A DNA stretch of 64,000 nt, taken from NCBI RefSeq assembly GCF_018502485.1, contig NZ_CP075546.1, one strand, 5' to 3'. The stretch comes from Methanospirillum purgamenti. Lineage in GTDB: Archaea > Halobacteriota > Methanomicrobia > Methanomicrobiales > Methanospirillaceae. The notes beneath the pieces were generated by a model. That model saw only the letters and a program-made list of their open reading frames with translations, searched no databases and was not told the origin of the DNA. Of this stretch, positions 17,051 to 26,398 are shown piece after piece (position 1 is the stretch's first letter; each line of letters begins with the position of its first letter). Made by a program: the position numbers and the translations under genes.

Positions 17051-18460
17051 ATGCAGAATGGACAGGGCAACAATCGCGATATGATATCTGTGTATAACCC
17101 TTCAGATGGTAGTCTTGTCGGAACGGTCCAGGCAGGAACTGCTCATGATGTTGATGAAGCGGTCCGGGAGACTGGCGATGCATTCCAGTCATGGTCTAGG
17201 ACTGATCCCCCGGAGCGATCAAAAATTTTGTTTTCTGCTGCCGGAAGGATTCGGGCTGACCAGAAAAACCTTGCTACCTTATTGACCCGTGAACAGGGAA
17301 AACCCCTGAAAGAATCCATGAATGAGATCGCCGGATTTTCAAGGGTTTTAGAATACTATGCCTCAATCTCAGGAATGTTGAGGGGTGATTACGGGGTGAG
17401 CAGGCAGTATGGTCATATGATGGTAAGGAGGGAACCCATCGGGGTGTGTGCTGCAATCATTCCCTGGAATCTTCCGGCACTCATCATGAGCTGGAAAATC
17501 GGTCCGGTTCTGGCTTCTGGGAATACTATGGTCCTCAAGCCCTCATCAACAGCACCTCTGACATGTCTAGCCCTTGTAGGACACCTCTATGAAGCAGGTC
17601 TTCCCCTGTCTGTCGTCCGGATAGTGACTGGGTCTGGAGATGAGGTGGGGGAAGCATTGGCACGGCACCAGGATATTAGAGCCTTATCATTTACCGGAGC
17701 AGTCCGGACCGGAATCAGAGTCGCTGAGATCGCAGCACCAACCCTTAAAAAGACAATTCTGGAACTAGGGGGAAGTGATGCGATGATTGTCTGTCAGGAT
17801 GCGGATCCTGATCTTGCGGCAAAAGGTGCTGTTTCGGGGCGTTTTTTTAACTGTGGTCAGACCTGTACGGCTATTAAACGTGTTTTTGTTGATAAAAAAA
17901 TCTCTGATCAGTTCATCCGAAGAGTTCGCGAATATGCCGGAGCCCTTAAAGTAGGAAACGGTCTTGAAAAAGGTGTGGATATGGGACCGGTACACACGAT
18001 GAGCCAACGTGATGCTCTCCATTCCCAAGTTGAAGAGACGATCACCCGGGAGATGGCGACCGTACTCTGTGGAGGTACCCTTCCTGATTCCTCATCATGT
18101 ATGGGAAGTTTTTACCATCCCACCATTCTGACAGATGTGGATCCGGATGCTCCGGTGATGAATAATGAGGTTTTTGGTCCGGTGCTTCCGATATCCACGT
18201 TTGATAGTCTTGAGGAAGCGATTACCCGTGCCAATGCAACACGGTTTGGTCTTGGAGCATCGATATGGACACATGATATGCGAATTATATCAAAAGCAAC
18301 TGAGGAACTCAAAGCCGGAATCGTCTGGGTAAACCAGCACCTGAGAATACCTCCTGAAGTTCCATTTGGGGGGACGAAATTCTCCGGAATCGGGCGCGAA
18401 AACGGGCGATATGCGCTGGAACAATACCTTGAAGAAAAGACAATTCTGATTCAGCCATGA
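17051..18460 (+). CDS. NAD(P)-dependent aldehyde dehydrogenase
   Basis: 469 residues, full-length ALDH superfamily. PWNLPALIMSWKIGPVLASG and LKPSSTAPLT form the cofactor site. The general-base glutamate is in ILELGGSDAM and the catalytic cysteine in NCGQTCTAIKRVFV. PEVPFGGTKFSGIGRE near the end is typical of the succinate-semialdehyde/lactaldehyde branch. Methanogens use an enzyme of this family (lactaldehyde dehydrogenase, CofA) for coenzyme F420 side-chain synthesis, a plausible but unproven role. It overlaps endonuclease IV by four bases. Confidence 0.88.
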   Translation: MQNGQGNNRDMISVYNPSDGSLVGTVQAGTAHDVDEAVRETGDAFQSWSRTDPPERSKILFSAAGRIRADQKNLATLLTREQGKPLKESMNEIAGFSRVLEYYASISGMLRGDYGVSRQYGHMMVRREPIGVCAAIIPWNLPALIMSWKIGPVLASGNTMVLKPSSTAPLTCLALVGHLYEAGLPLSVVRIVTGSGDEVGEALARHQDIRALSFTGAVRTGIRVAEIAAPTLKKTILELGGSDAMIVCQDADPDLAAKGAVSGRFFNCGQTCTAIKRVFVDKKISDQFIRRVREYAGALKVGNGLEKGVDMGPVHTMSQRDALHSQVEETITREMATVLCGGTLPDSSSCMGSFYHPTILTDVDPDAPVMNNEVFGPVLPISTFDSLEEAITRANATRFGLGASIWTHDMRIISKATEELKAGIVWVNQHLRIPPEVPFGGTKFSGIGRENGRYALEQYLEEKTILIQP

Positions 18461-19311
18461 AGGGAGATTATAAAAGACAAGTAGGGGTGCATGTCTCCAT
18501 TGCCGGATCCCTAGTAAATGCTTTTTTCCGGGCCCGGGAACGTGGATGTGACTGTTTTCAGATATTCACAAAAAATCCGAGAGGATGGCAGGCAAAACCT
18601 ATTTCAGAACAAGAAGGATTAGCATTTCGTCAGGGAATAAAACAATTTTCTCCAGGTCTTGTTTTTGCCCACATCTCATACCTTCCAAACCTGGCTGGAG
18701 AAAAACAATCTTTATATGAGAAATCAGTTCAGGCATTATGCCTGGAACTTGAAAGGTGCAGAACATTATCTATCCCGTACCTTGTCACACACCTTGGTCA
18801 TGCCGGCGATGGTTTGACTTCAGGACGTGATCGGGTTGTCCAGGCTATTGATACTGCTCTTTCCGAGGTGTCCGGAGATACCATGCTTTTACTTGAAAAC
18901 ACTGCCGGAGAGAAAAACTCTGTAGGGAGCACGATTGAAGGAATTGCGGATGTCTTTGGGAGATGCCAGGATACCTCTCGAGTAGGGATCTGTTTTGATA
19001 CCTGTCATGCTTTTGCAGCAGGATATGATCTCAGAGATGAGCAGTCTGTCGGGATGGTGAGTGATCTCATTGAAGAGCGGATAGAGCTACTAAACCTGAA
19101 ACTGATCCATCTCAATGACGCAAAAGGTAACTGTGGAAGCGGACTTGACAGACATGAACATATTGGTCTTGGAGAACTTGGAGAGGAAGGTATTTTATCC
19201 ATACTTCACCATCCAGGATTTTTTGGGATACCCTGCATTTGCGAAACCCCTGTTGATGATCGGCGCGGAGATAATGAAAATATCCAGAAGGTCAGGGACC
19301 TTATGGGATGA
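18457..19311 (+). CDS. nfo: Endonuclease IV (AP endonuclease)
   Basis: 284 residues, complete. All zinc-ligand segments of the Nfo TIM barrel are present: FAHISYLPNLA, THLGHAG, LLENTAG, CFDTCHAFAAGYD, LIHLNDAKG, RHEHIGLGEL and the final CETP. It cuts DNA at abasic sites in base-excision repair. The start shares ATGA with the aldehyde dehydrogenase stop, so the two are co-transcribed despite unrelated roles. Confidence 0.95.
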   Translation: MKGDYKRQVGVHVSIAGSLVNAFFRARERGCDCFQIFTKNPRGWQAKPISEQEGLAFRQGIKQFSPGLVFAHISYLPNLAGEKQSLYEKSVQALCLELERCRTLSIPYLVTHLGHAGDGLTSGRDRVVQAIDTALSEVSGDTMLLLENTAGEKNSVGSTIEGIADVFGRCQDTSRVGICFDTCHAFAAGYDLRDEQSVGMVSDLIEERIELLNLKLIHLNDAKGNCGSGLDRHEHIGLGELGEEGILSILHHPGFFGIPCICETPVDDRRGDNENIQKVRDLMG

Positions 19312-19459
19312 GGATTCTTCCAAAATATGTCTGTATTGATGAAATTTAAGAAAAAATATTCTATCTGGATGATAAAATCCTGTCCTGATTTCTTTCCTGT
19401 TTCATCGTTTTAAATACGGCAAGGTGTGAAAATCTCTCTAATATCTGGTACTTTTCCGA

Positions 19460-19497
19460 GAACCTTATAGGGTTCCTTACCTATACGTAGAGATAGG
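19460..19497 (+). promoter_or_regulatory. TATA box inside an inverted repeat, with a second dyad at the RNA start
   Basis: GAACC (19460-19464) and GGTTC (19471-19475) flank the core TTATAG, so a protein bound to the dyad would hide the TATA box. CCTAT/ATAGG (19480-19484 and 19493-19497) follow at the expected transcription start, 20-25 bp before the ATG at 19517. The symmetry is seen directly; repression of the surface-protein gene is inferred. Confidence 0.45.
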
Positions 19498-19516
19498 AAA
19501 CTCTTCAGGTTCATAG

Positions 19517-21685
19517 ATGTCTGAATCTTCGAAGATGGGGAAGGTGTTTGTGATGTCAGGAAATTCATTAAGGTACCTGGGATCTCTCATCCTGGTAATA
19601 TTTATTGTATGTATTGTATCAGTATCAGCACAGCCGATAACTGCTCCTGTAGTTATAACATCACCGGGGATGTATGAACTAACGGCTGATGCCCGTGGTA
19701 TTACAGATATGTACGGAATTAAGGTTGAGTCGTCTGATGTGGTGATCGACGGTCAAGGATTTTTTTTGGGCGGAGATCAGCGGGACAAATCAGTTGGTGT
19801 TTATGTGAACAAGTACGGTGGCTCAATCACCAATGTCACGATAAAAAACCTCAAACTTGAGGACTGGAATACAGCAGTCAGTTACCAGTACGTGAAAGGT
19901 GAAGAAGGTGACCAAAACGAGATTTCAAACCTTGATATCATCGATTGTCCGACTGGGATCCACATTGAGTACTCTGATGTTATTACCATCTTTGACAATA
20001 TGATTCGTGATTGTTCAAAAGCCATAAACATCGAACAGAATTCTAATTTGGTCACACTAAAAAAGAATACTTTGAAGAATAATGGTGTTGGTGTCATCGT
20101 TATGAAAACCACTGATGTCTCCCTCATAGAAAATAACGTCAATACCTGCGAGGTGTACGGCATTCAGGTCACAGATTCAACTGGATTTTCAATGACCAAA
20201 AACAGTGTGAGTGATAACAAGTATGCTGCACTTCAGCTTGAAAACTCTGAAAACTCTGTAATCGTCGATAACAATTTCTCAAAAACTGAAACCGGTCCTG
20301 TTGTTGTTATCGGAAATGGTGTCAGGGGTGCAGATATTTACAATAACTACTTTGGAAGTGTCAATAATATTTCAGTTGATGATATCAGCAGTGATATCTC
20401 ATGGAATACCACACTTGAAGTTGGTGTGAATATTCTTGGTGGCCCATATAAAGGCGGCAATTACTGGGGATCGGCACCAGGTCTTTCTGGTTTTTCAGAT
20501 GATGTGGCAGATGAAGACGGGTATGGAATAGGTGATACACCATATGAAATTAATGCATACAACATTGATTATCTCCCCCTGACGAACACCGACAAGAATT
20601 ATCCTGCTCCGACTCCGGAACCTGAAGTTGTTGTTATATCTGAATCAGAAGGTGACGTTCTTCCTGAGGCAAACGGCACCCAATCCGATACAGATAACAG
20701 CACTGTGAACGAGAGCGTAATCAGTGAACAGATAGAGGAGAATTTATTAATCCCTGTTAACATCACCGGGACCAGTGATGTGAACTACACGACAAATAAC
20801 TCCTCATATTCTCCTTCTATCTCCGTTCAGAATGAGTATAATGGAGAAGAATCAGTTTTCTCTGCTTTGAATACCTCTGTCGTGCAAGTCAGGGATGGAC
20901 AGGGAAATGTCTCTGAAAATGTTACTGTTCAGAATGAAACCATATCATCTCTTCCTCCAGTGAAGAATGGGTATCTGTTCTTTACAGGACTGTCACCTGG
21001 TTATCAGGTTAGTCTTCTGACAACGGTAAATACCGAGGTTGTTCTTGATGAAGTCCCAACATCAAGCCTGTCTGTTCCTGTCCCTGCAGATGTTCCACTT
21101 TATACCTCATGGAAGGTGCAGCATCAGAATCAGACCCTCGCCACTGGAACAATTGATCGGTATCCGGCAGCAGATGAGACGGTTGTAATCAACATTAGTG
21201 AAACAGATTCCGGTGTCAAGCCTGAGTCTATTGAGGTGAGTTCAATTAATCAGGGTTCTCCTGCTATTCTGGAAGTATCAAATGAAACGGCCCCTGTCTT
21301 AGTGCAGATTGGAAATAGAACTGATACGGTGGAGAACAATACAACACCATTCCTTGTTGTCCCTCCAGCTTTGACTTATCTTCCAAAGACTACTGATATA
21401 GCCAAGAATACTACATCATCCGGTTCCATTGTCATGATGAACAAGGCAAATGGAGAAATGGTCCCAGGATATACTGTAACCGCGTACGCCGGCCCTGGTG
21501 GTGCTATCTTCCCAGAGGGGAGTGTTGAGGTTATGGAAAAAGAGAATGTCACCTTTGTTCTCACACCTTATGAAGGGCATGAGATAGACTATCTTCTGAT
21601 TGACGGCTCTACTGTTGAACCGGCGACTGAGTATCAGTTTATCAATGTAACCCATGATCACACCATCATTGCCGGGTTTACCTGA
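19517..21685 (+). CDS. Large secreted surface protein with NosD-type beta-helix
   Basis: 722 residues. A signal sequence (hydrophobic core about residues 24-38, VSVSA cleavage region) leads into a right-handed parallel beta-helix (about 60-350) of NosD/CASH type. The helix is recognised by short I-x-N/D-x-x-I repeats and the closing NYWG, GYGIGDTPYEI signature. A Glu/Asn-rich, N-glycosylation-rich (NxT/S) middle follows. The end is a beta-sandwich module (AGPGGAIFPEGSVEV, FVLTPYEGHEIDYLLIDG), a near relative of which occurs in the 36-41 kb surface protein. No C-terminal membrane anchor is seen. Likely cell-envelope or sheath-associated; ligand unknown. Confidence 0.85.
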   Translation: MSESSKMGKVFVMSGNSLRYLGSLILVIFIVCIVSVSAQPITAPVVITSPGMYELTADARGITDMYGIKVESSDVVIDGQGFFLGGDQRDKSVGVYVNKYGGSITNVTIKNLKLEDWNTAVSYQYVKGEEGDQNEISNLDIIDCPTGIHIEYSDVITIFDNMIRDCSKAINIEQNSNLVTLKKNTLKNNGVGVIVMKTTDVSLIENNVNTCEVYGIQVTDSTGFSMTKNSVSDNKYAALQLENSENSVIVDNNFSKTETGPVVVIGNGVRGADIYNNYFGSVNNISVDDISSDISWNTTLEVGVNILGGPYKGGNYWGSAPGLSGFSDDVADEDGYGIGDTPYEINAYNIDYLPLTNTDKNYPAPTPEPEVVVISESEGDVLPEANGTQSDTDNSTVNESVISEQIEENLLIPVNITGTSDVNYTTNNSSYSPSISVQNEYNGEESVFSALNTSVVQVRDGQGNVSENVTVQNETISSLPPVKNGYLFFTGLSPGYQVSLLTTVNTEVVLDEVPTSSLSVPVPADVPLYTSWKVQHQNQTLATGTIDRYPAADETVVINISETDSGVKPESIEVSSINQGSPAILEVSNETAPVLVQIGNRTDTVENNTTPFLVVPPALTYLPKTTDIAKNTTSSGSIVMMNKANGEMVPGYTVTAYAGPGGAIFPEGSVEVMEKENVTFVLTPYEGHEIDYLLIDGSTVEPATEYQFINVTHDHTIIAGFT

Positions 21686-21815
21686 AATATTTTTATTTAT
21701 ATGATCATGTTTTTATCTTTTTAATTACGAACGAGGACTGAATATCTTATTAAACCTCAAAATGAATCGTCCTTTCAGTTACATCTTTATCACTAATCAG
21801 CACCTTAGTTATACT

Positions 21816-22793
21816 ATGAACGCCATCACCTGGTATCGGTACCTGATGGTGTTTATTCTGATTTTGTTTGGAATATCATCGATTCAGCCCTGTTATGCTG
21901 AGACTCCTATACCTGCCGGAGTAGACTTACTAACCCCTTCAGCAACCTCTCCTATTCCATTGCAGGATGTAACCACAAAGGCAACAATAGCTCCTATTCA
22001 CACCAAGGAACCAGCTGTAAAACCTCCGGTAGAGAATCCAAAACCTGGAACATCACCGACTATACAGATGCCAGTGCAAACGCTCTCTCCAAGGCCAACA
22101 TTGACCGGGACAGTGCCGGCAAGTCCAGTTCCAACTCCGTCTCTTACAGAAATAGGTAACAATGAGACTGCCCAGACATATTTCCAATTAGGACGTTCAC
22201 TTGAAGAGGCGGGTAATTGTCAGGCAGCACTCATAGAGTTTGAAAAGGCCATTGCACGTGATCCGTATTATGCTGATGCCTGGTATCATCGGGCGACATG
22301 CTATGATAAATTGGGAATGTATGATGAGGCATATGACTCATACCGGTTCCTGCTGACTATTGATCCAGGGTATTTTTCAGCAGATAAAAATGCAACTAGA
22401 CCTTCGATCACAGCAAATATGAGTCCCGGAGATATGCCACTCATACCCGGAGAAGGTGTTCCATTTCTAGCTACCCCGTTATTCTGGATTCTTATCGGGA
22501 CCGGAGTAGGCGGTCTTATCATCAGTGGTCTTGTCATATATCATATCAGAAAACGTCCGGCTCCTGAAGGGGGTCAGGTACTGTCAAGACAGTCATCTGG
22601 TCCGGTAACAGATAGAGAACTTGACCAGATCGCCGATAGTATCTCAGATTATTATCATGGGGATCAGTACATCTGCAAGCAGGTCATAAAACTGGCAATA
22701 GAAATTGCCAGAGAAGGAAGAGAAGGAAAACCGGTAGGAACAGCATTTGTCCTGGTGACAGTGATGCGGTTCTTGAGCGATCAAGACAACTGA
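21816..22793 (+). CDS. TPR/transmembrane part of a broken diadenylate cyclase fusion gene
   Basis: The open frame encodes a signal sequence (MNAITWYRYLMVFILILFG), a Pro/Thr-rich extracellular linker and two TPR repeats (FQLGRSLEEAGNCQAAL, WYHRATCYDKLGMYDEAY). One membrane helix (LFWILIGTGVGGLIISGLVIY) and a basic cytoplasmic stretch follow. Its last intact part, LAIEIAREGREGKPVGTAFVL, is the N-terminus of an archaeal DisA_N diadenylate cyclase. From 22755 the frame runs into unrelated residues and stops at 22793. The cyclase continues in another frame (next entry). An ATG at 21762 is in frame but precedes the signal sequence. Confidence 0.8.
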   Translation: MNAITWYRYLMVFILILFGISSIQPCYAETPIPAGVDLLTPSATSPIPLQDVTTKATIAPIHTKEPAVKPPVENPKPGTSPTIQMPVQTLSPRPTLTGTVPASPVPTPSLTEIGNNETAQTYFQLGRSLEEAGNCQAALIEFEKAIARDPYYADAWYHRATCYDKLGMYDEAYDSYRFLLTIDPGYFSADKNATRPSITANMSPGDMPLIPGEGVPFLATPLFWILIGTGVGGLIISGLVIYHIRKRPAPEGGQVLSRQSSGPVTDRELDQIADSISDYYHGDQYICKQVIKLAIEIAREGREGKPVGTAFVLVTVMRFLSDQDN

Positions 22794-23103
22794 TCCTGAA
22801 TCCACTCGCAGGTCACTCAGAATGCGAACGTATGATAACAAATCCGGATATGAGGGAAAATATCAAAGAACTTTCTCTCCTTGACGGAGCATTTGTGATA
22901 CGGGAGGATGGGACAGTTGAAGCAGCGGGCAGATACATATCCATTGATACCATAATGTCCGGCTCTCAAAAGGATTTGGCACCAGGCATGTATCAGTTGC
23001 AGCCATAACCCAGGAGACAAAAGCTATTGGGATAGTTGTATCAGAAAGTGGTGGTCAGGTCAGGATAATGGCTCGTGGACGAATCATCCTTGAGACAAAC
23101 TAA
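22755..23103 (+). pseudogene. Remainder of the diadenylate cyclase domain in two shifted frames
   Basis: After GTAFVL the sequence continues one frame over from GAC at 22757. It encodes DSDAVLERSRQLILNPLAGH, then LDGAFVI (the DGA catalytic motif) and AAGRYISID. At 22949-22951 it shifts again to HNVRLSKGFGTRHVSVAAIT (the RH motif) and IVVSESGG, ending at the TAA at 23101. Each shift is repaired by restoring one base in a short G or C run (near 22755 and 22950). The repaired product is about 429 residues: extracellular TPR, one membrane helix, cytoplasmic c-di-AMP synthase. It is either a decayed gene or an artefact of two base-call errors. Confidence 0.8.
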
Positions 23104-23136
23104 AAAAAATAATTAAAAAGAGATCTCTGGTCTCTT
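23101..23136 (-). terminator. Hairpin plus T-tract terminator for lemA
   Basis: On the minus strand AAGAGA (from 23136) and TCTCTT (to 23118) form a 6-bp stem with a 7-nt loop. TTTTTAATTATTTTTTTT follows directly. It lies about 20 bp after the lemA stop and between convergent genes. Confidence 0.55.
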
Positions 23137-23155
23137 GTTAATCTCTTCTTCAAAT

Positions 23156-23671
23156 TCAAGGTAATTCCAGTTTTGTAAGGCCTGAAAACCGTGCGACAAA
23201 GTTCGAAGGAATAGTATCTACCATGGTGTTGAACTGTTCGGCAATATTATTACATGTGTACCGCTGACGGGCAATTTCGTCTTCAACGTTTTTTACAGCG
23301 CCCATAAGTTCAGATACTGTAGCCTGGGTTTTCAGGTCTGGATAATTTTCCATGACTGCAAGAAGACGACCCAATATCGACCGGGATTCTGCCTCTAACG
23401 CCGGAATATCACCACTACCAGCTGATCCAACCGATGCCCGCATGGCAGTGACACGTTCAAAAGTCTCCTTTTCAAATGCAGCATAACTTTTCACCGCACC
23501 CAGCAGCTGGTCTATCATGTCAAGCCGTTTTTTCAATGCGACTTTAATCTGACCAAGGGTTGCTTCATACGAGTTTTTCAATGCGTAAAATCGGTTATAG
23601 AGTGAGATGAACCATGCTACAAGACCAAGCAGGATCAGAATCCCGATCCCGGCAATTATTAATCCTATCAT
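23156..23671 (-). CDS. lemA: LemA family membrane protein
   Basis: 171 residues. An N-terminal membrane helix (IGLIIAGIGILILLGLVAWFI) is followed by a four-helix bundle with the family pattern YNRFYALKNSYEATLGQIKVALKKR and ATVSELMGAVKNVEDEIARQRYTCNNIAEQFNTMVD. Slightly shorter at the C-terminus than most LemA proteins but intact. Function of the family is poorly defined (envelope-related). It lies intact between two frame-shifted plus-strand genes. Confidence 0.88.
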   Translation of the reverse strand: MIGLIIAGIGILILLGLVAWFISLYNRFYALKNSYEATLGQIKVALKKRLDMIDQLLGAVKSYAAFEKETFERVTAMRASVGSAGSGDIPALEAESRSILGRLLAVMENYPDLKTQATVSELMGAVKNVEDEIARQRYTCNNIAEQFNTMVDTIPSNFVARFSGLTKLELP

Positions 23672-23850
23672 AGGTAGTCCTACAACCTATTGACGCCGGA
23701 AAGAGATAAAATTCCTCCTCCCACGGTCATATTCAGCAATTCGAAAAAGTCAGTCATGAATCCCAACTATGTGGTAGAACATACAACCTTCATACGAGAT
23801 CTTTCTTCAATATCCATTGTGTGATTCATGAAGGAGTCGGCTGGTGTACT

Positions 23851-24767
23851 ATGGACTTTATCCCGGTGGTAACAAGTATATTCACACTTTTTATCCTGAT
23901 TGGGGTAGGATTTGTTGCGTTTCGCATGGGATATATCACCGAAGTGGTGCATCCGGTCTTTCGTCCCTTCTGGTAAACGTCGCGATACCTTGCCTATCCT
24001 GGAAGTATGCAGGTACCACTCTCTGAAGGGCTCATTTACTCAATGGAAATGATAGTATTCATAGAAATTGTGGTTTATGTTGTCTCGTTCATTTTTGCTG
24101 GAATTGTTCCTTTGCTCCTCCCTGGGTCCCGGTTTGAAACAGGAGTGTTACGTTTCATGCTTATCTTTTCAAACCTGGGATTTATGGGGTATCCGGTAGC
24201 CTATTCAATGTTTGGTGAAGCATCTGTCTTTTATGTTACACTCGTCAACCTCCCCTTCGGTTTTTTGGTCTTTACCGTGGGAGTGTTTTTGCTTCGCCCG
24301 GATCTCGCACGTCAACCGGACATCAAACGGATTGTAACACCGGGTCTTATTGCATCCATCCTGGGTCTTGTCCTGTTAGGAACCGGTCTTACTATCCATC
24401 ACCTGTCAATGAATCAATCTCGCTCCTTGGTTCAATAACAACCCCGCTTGCAATGATCGTCATTGGAACATTCCTGGCTCCTCTGCCTTTTTTTGAAATG
24501 CTGTCAGATACACGGATTTGGATTATTTCATCCATCAGGCTTCTTGCAATTCCTGCTGTGGTGTTTCTTCTGATATCACCATTTGTTCATGATCCTCTTC
24601 TCCTCGGAATTCCAGTTCTCCTAGCTGCCATGCCGGTGGCTGCAAATACGGTCTTGCTCTCTGAAGAGTATGGGGTGAATGCGGAGCTTGCTTCCAAAGG
24701 AGTTTTTATCTCTACCCTGCTCTCTCTTGTGACAATACCGCTCATAAGCATTTTTTTATTGCCATGA
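23851..24767 (+). pseudogene. Frame-shifted AEC-type (auxin efflux carrier family) permease
   Basis: Four fragments in alternating frames add up to one roughly 305-residue permease. The first is MDFIPVVTSIFTLFILIGVG from 23851. GLSSLLVNVAIPCL follows in a second frame (shift near 23948), then MQVPLSEGLIYSMEM onward in the first frame again (shift near 23997). ITTPLAMIVIGTFLAPLPFFEML comes in the second frame (shift near 24424) and runs to the stop at 24767. Order and spacing match the ten-helix AEC fold with its P-x-x-M-x-V-x-G centre. With three shifts it cannot be made as one protein by normal translation. Substrate unknown. Confidence 0.75.
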
Positions 24768-24816
24768 GAGAGGGCTAAACTAAATATTTTCAGGTAACAA
24801 TCTCACGGGAAGAACG

Positions 24817-25923
24817 ATGGTCAGCACAGTCTATCTGGCTCGTATGCGGGTCCGGAATCCGGATGAGAATAATTGTGTAAAGATATCAAAACTCTGTGAA
24901 GTGGCTGGACTATCCCGGATGATTGAAGAGGGGGATTTAACAGCCATTAAGCTGCACTTTGGAGAGCTTGGCAATGATACGTATATCAAACCGGTTTTTG
25001 TCAGACAGGTTGTCGATGCTGTCAAAAAATTGTCTGGAAAACCATTTCTGACTGATACTAATACAATGTATATTGGATCGCGACACAATGCAGCAGACCA
25101 TATAACAACCGCCATCAGACATGGATTTGCGTATGCAGTTGTTGATGCTCCGGTCCTGATAGCAGATGGCCTTTCCGGAAATAGTTATGGGGATGTGGAT
25201 ATCCCGGGAAAGCATTTCAAGTCCGTTAGGATAGCCAGGGATATTCTTGATGCACAGGCTATGGTTGTTCTTACTCATGTCAAAGGGCATGCTCTTGCAG
25301 GATTTGGGGGAGCAATTAAAAACCTGGCGATGGGATGTGCTTCTCCTCTTGGAAAACGCGATCAGCACCAGGGGATGCAGGCTGAAGTTAACGAGTCTGA
25401 ATGTATCGGATGTGGATATTGTGTAACCCAGTGTCCATTTGGGGCAATTCATATCGGAAAGAAGGCAGTCGTTGATAAATCTATCTGCTATGGATGTTCA
25501 GCCTGTCTGCAGGTCTGCCCTGAACAGGCAATATCCTTTAACTGGGAACGGGATGTACCGAGGTTTTTGGAGCGTATGGCTGAGTATGCCCTGGGAGCAG
25601 TTGCAGGCAAATCCGGAAAAGTTCTGTATGTGAGTTTTCTAACGAATATTACCCCTGATTGTGATTGTGTTCCGTGGAGTGATTCACCAATTGTTCCTGA
25701 TATTGGATTCCTGGCATCTGATGATCCGGTTGCAATTGACGCTGCTGCAATTGATTTGATTAATAATGAGCATGGCCTTGAGTGTTCATCACTTCACTGT
25801 CACCACCAGCCAGGAGAGAATAAATTCAAAGGAGTCTGGGAGCAGGTTGAAGGATATCACCAGATTGATTATGGTCATGAGATAGGACTTGGATCGCGAA
25901 ATTATACCTTAATTGAAATATAA
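24817..25923 (+). CDS. DUF362 protein with two [4Fe-4S] clusters
   Basis: 368 residues. The DUF362 N-terminal domain has AIKLHFGELGNDTYIKP and VVLTHVKGHALAGFGGAIKNLAMG. A ferredoxin insert carries two CxxCxxCxxxCP motifs, CIGCGYCVTQCP and CYGCSACLQVCP, binding two [4Fe-4S] clusters. C-terminal DUF362 residues include FLASDDPVAIDAAAIDLIN. Cytoplasmic. The reaction of the family is not established; an electron-transfer or corrinoid-reactivation-like role is speculation. Its own promoter region lies at 24768-24816. Confidence 0.88.
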   Translation: MVSTVYLARMRVRNPDENNCVKISKLCEVAGLSRMIEEGDLTAIKLHFGELGNDTYIKPVFVRQVVDAVKKLSGKPFLTDTNTMYIGSRHNAADHITTAIRHGFAYAVVDAPVLIADGLSGNSYGDVDIPGKHFKSVRIARDILDAQAMVVLTHVKGHALAGFGGAIKNLAMGCASPLGKRDQHQGMQAEVNESECIGCGYCVTQCPFGAIHIGKKAVVDKSICYGCSACLQVCPEQAISFNWERDVPRFLERMAEYALGAVAGKSGKVLYVSFLTNITPDCDCVPWSDSPIVPDIGFLASDDPVAIDAAAIDLINNEHGLECSSLHCHHQPGENKFKGVWEQVEGYHQIDYGHEIGLGSRNYTLIEI

Positions 25924-25929
25924 TTCCTC

Positions 25930-26035
25930 CTGGCACCCGTTGTGCCGGCAATAACAGGTTTTTTAGATATTTTTTGACATGGAGATGGGTCGATGCCCTG
26001 GATGAGACCTGATGACAACTGATAAATGACGTGAA
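25930..26035 (+). other. Terminator-like T-runs and TATA-like element before ATP synthase operon 1
   Basis: Two T-runs (TTTTTT at 25961-25966 and 25971-25976) follow the DUF362 gene and should end its transcript. CTGATAAATG (26019-26028) lies about 30 bp before the ahaH start, a TATA-like position for a nearly leaderless message. No strong ribosome-binding site precedes ahaH. Confidence 0.4.
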
Positions 26036-26056
26036 GATAGACTAAAAAGATGTAGT

Positions 26057-26398
26057 ATGGGGATCCTTGAGATAGATCAGATAAAAAAATGCGAGCAGGA
26101 AGCTGCTGATCTGATCGAGGGAGCACGGCAGAGAAAGAAGCTGGCGATTGAAGAGGCAATACGGGAAGGAGAAGAAAGGATGGCTCTCCGTCTTTCTGAT
26201 GCTGAAAAGAAAGTACGGGAGGAGAGAGAGGGAGCTGAAAAAGACATGCAAGAGGAGCATACCCTCCTCTTAAAAAATGCCAAAGATGAAGCACGACGCA
26301 TCAGGGAACATTCAACACAGAAGAAAGATGATGCAGTTCTTCGTCTGATCCGGATGATTACCGGAGAGGATCATGTTTTATCCAGCCCGAATGAATAG
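26057..26398 (+). CDS. ahaH: A-type ATP synthase subunit H, operon 1
   Basis: 113 residues, almost wholly charged heptad coiled coil (QEAADLIEGARQRKKLAIEEA and onwards), the pattern of the peripheral-stalk subunit H that pairs with subunit E. First gene of HIKECFABD. It overlaps the ahaI start. Family recognition rests on composition, length and position rather than catalytic motifs. Confidence 0.85.
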   Translation: MGILEIDQIKKCEQEAADLIEGARQRKKLAIEEAIREGEERMALRLSDAEKKVREEREGAEKDMQEEHTLLLKNAKDEARRIREHSTQKKDDAVLRLIRMITGEDHVLSSPNE

